Made by a program: the position numbers and the translations under genes. The notes under the pieces were generated by a model. The model searched no databases, had not been told where the DNA came from, and worked only from the letters and a program-made list of their open reading frames with translations. Shown here piece after piece: positions 63,617 through 64,000 of a stretch of DNA of 64,000 nucleotides (position 1 is the stretch's first letter; every line of letters starts with the position of its first letter). This DNA is from an uncultured Stenotrophomonas sp. (GTDB lineage: Bacteria; Pseudomonadota; Gammaproteobacteria; Xanthomonadales; Xanthomonadaceae): assembly GCF_945952405.1 (NCBI RefSeq), contig NZ_CAMFIA010000005.1, forward strand, positions 205,761 through 269,760, given 5' to 3'.

Positions 63617-63684
63617 AAGCCGGGGCCGGCGCCAGCCGGCCCCGGCTTATAGGCTCTTGCAGAGCCGAGCCCACGCTCGGCTGC
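63617..63684 (+). terminator. Hairpins downstream of tyrS
   Basis: A 14-bp perfect stem AAGCCGGGGCCGGC (63617-63630) / GCCGGCCCCGGCTT (63635-63648) starts 5 bases after tyrS. It lacks a long U-run. A second SMAG-like palindrome AGCCGAGCCCACGCTCGGCT (63663-63682) follows, the inverse of that at 38817-38841. Together they probably insulate tyrS from the rRNA promoter. Confidence 0.65.
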
Positions 63685-63876
63685 TCCTTGCGGGGGCCTC
63701 CCGCAGCGGGCTGGATGAACGGATGCAACATCCAGTGAAAAAAGTTGCCACACCCCCTTCACAAACGGGGCGAATAGGGACATACTTTCTCTCCCCCGTC
63801 GCAGGGGTCGCCACCAAGGGGCTTCAGCGACAACAGGGCGCCCACCACCGCCGAACGAGATGATCGAACGAAGGTG

Positions 63877-63904
63877 TTGACGGACTGAAAAAGTCTGGCA
63901 TAAT
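63877..63904 (+). promoter_or_regulatory. Ribosomal RNA operon promoter
   Basis: TTGACG (63877-63882), 16-base spacer, CATAAT (63899-63904), then the GC-rich discriminator GGGCGGCTCGC, which is typical of stringently controlled rrn promoters. The spacer holds a short dyad GACT-GAAAA-AGTC. 63685-63876, upstream of it, holds no gene; AT-rich tracts near 63735-63790 may be UP or Fis sites. Confidence 0.8.
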
Positions 63905-64000
63905 GGGCGGCTCGCTACGAAGGAAACTTCGCAGCACACGGGAATGGCGCTGAGGCCACTTCCCCGGATCTTTGAAAGTATGCGCAGGTATCTTGTGAAG
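63905..64000 (+). other. rrn: Leader of an rRNA operon, 16S gene beyond the window
   Basis: The leader starts near 63911. It contains a GNRA-capped hairpin CGAAG-GAAA-CTTCG (63918-63931) and a boxA-like GATCTTTGAAA (63967-63977), followed by TATGCGCAGGTATCTTGTGAAG, which resembles the region just upstream of 16S rRNA in Xanthomonadaceae. The mature 16S sequence is not reached. Confidence 0.75.

Overview
The window looks like chromosomal DNA of Stenotrophomonas maltophilia or a very close relative. The grounds are uniformly high GC coding DNA, many short palindromes beginning with GTAG (the SMAG repeats typical of S. maltophilia), an Ax21-family protein, an ampG-type muropeptide permease, and a gene order (radC / coaBC-dut-algC; tyrS followed by an rrn promoter) familiar from Xanthomonadaceae. 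No prophage, transposase, CRISPR array or tRNA was seen. Almost everything is chromosomal housekeeping, transport or signalling; accessory DNA is limited to one gene cassette and several repeat clusters.

Layout. 1-7,130: tail of an MBL-fold hydrolase, a secreted M28 peptidase, a KgtP-like symporter with a small membrane protein, yedA and rarD exporters, then a secreted protein of unknown function boxed between two copies of the rarD 3' end. 7,128-18,802: a large TonB-dependent receptor, a five-unit SMAG array, and two divergent ABC systems. Leftward is a MacAB-like adaptor/ATPase/two-permease operon. Rightward is an ATPase-permease-histidine kinase-response regulator operon. A perfect 14-nt palindrome lies between them. 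18,803-19,359 has no gene: it is a large imperfect inverted repeat around a GGCAAC microsatellite. 19,360-29,836: cytochrome b561 with a membrane-anchored catalase-like protein, an M17 aminopeptidase, a HAD phosphatase, an AI-2E family protein, an elaB/yqjE-type envelope operon, a DegQ-type protease, a candidate small RNA, and a histone H1-like protein.

29,929-47,363: an S9 peptidase, Ax21, orphan response regulators, a TorF-type porin, a divergent LysR/MFS pair, DUF1456 and SDR (ydfG) genes, SPOR-argS, radC, then coaBC-dut-algC. 47,469-55,401: a complete kdpFABCDE potassium operon, including the 30-residue kdpF, with a candidate KdpE box upstream. 55,587-64,000: a secreted coiled-coil protein, pyrE, xth-ampG, a small ribbon-helix-helix-like protein, anmK, a MepM-like M23 endopeptidase, tyrS, and finally the promoter and leader of an rRNA operon whose 16S gene lies beyond the window.

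Functional themes. AmpG, AnmK and the M23 endopeptidase are all parts of peptidoglycan turnover and recycling, which in this genus feeds beta-lactamase induction. Kdp handles potassium starvation. The 10.5-18.8 kb block looks like an export and sensing module. Start codons were chosen from ribosome-binding sites, 4-nt overlaps and family length; GTG and TTG starts are common here.
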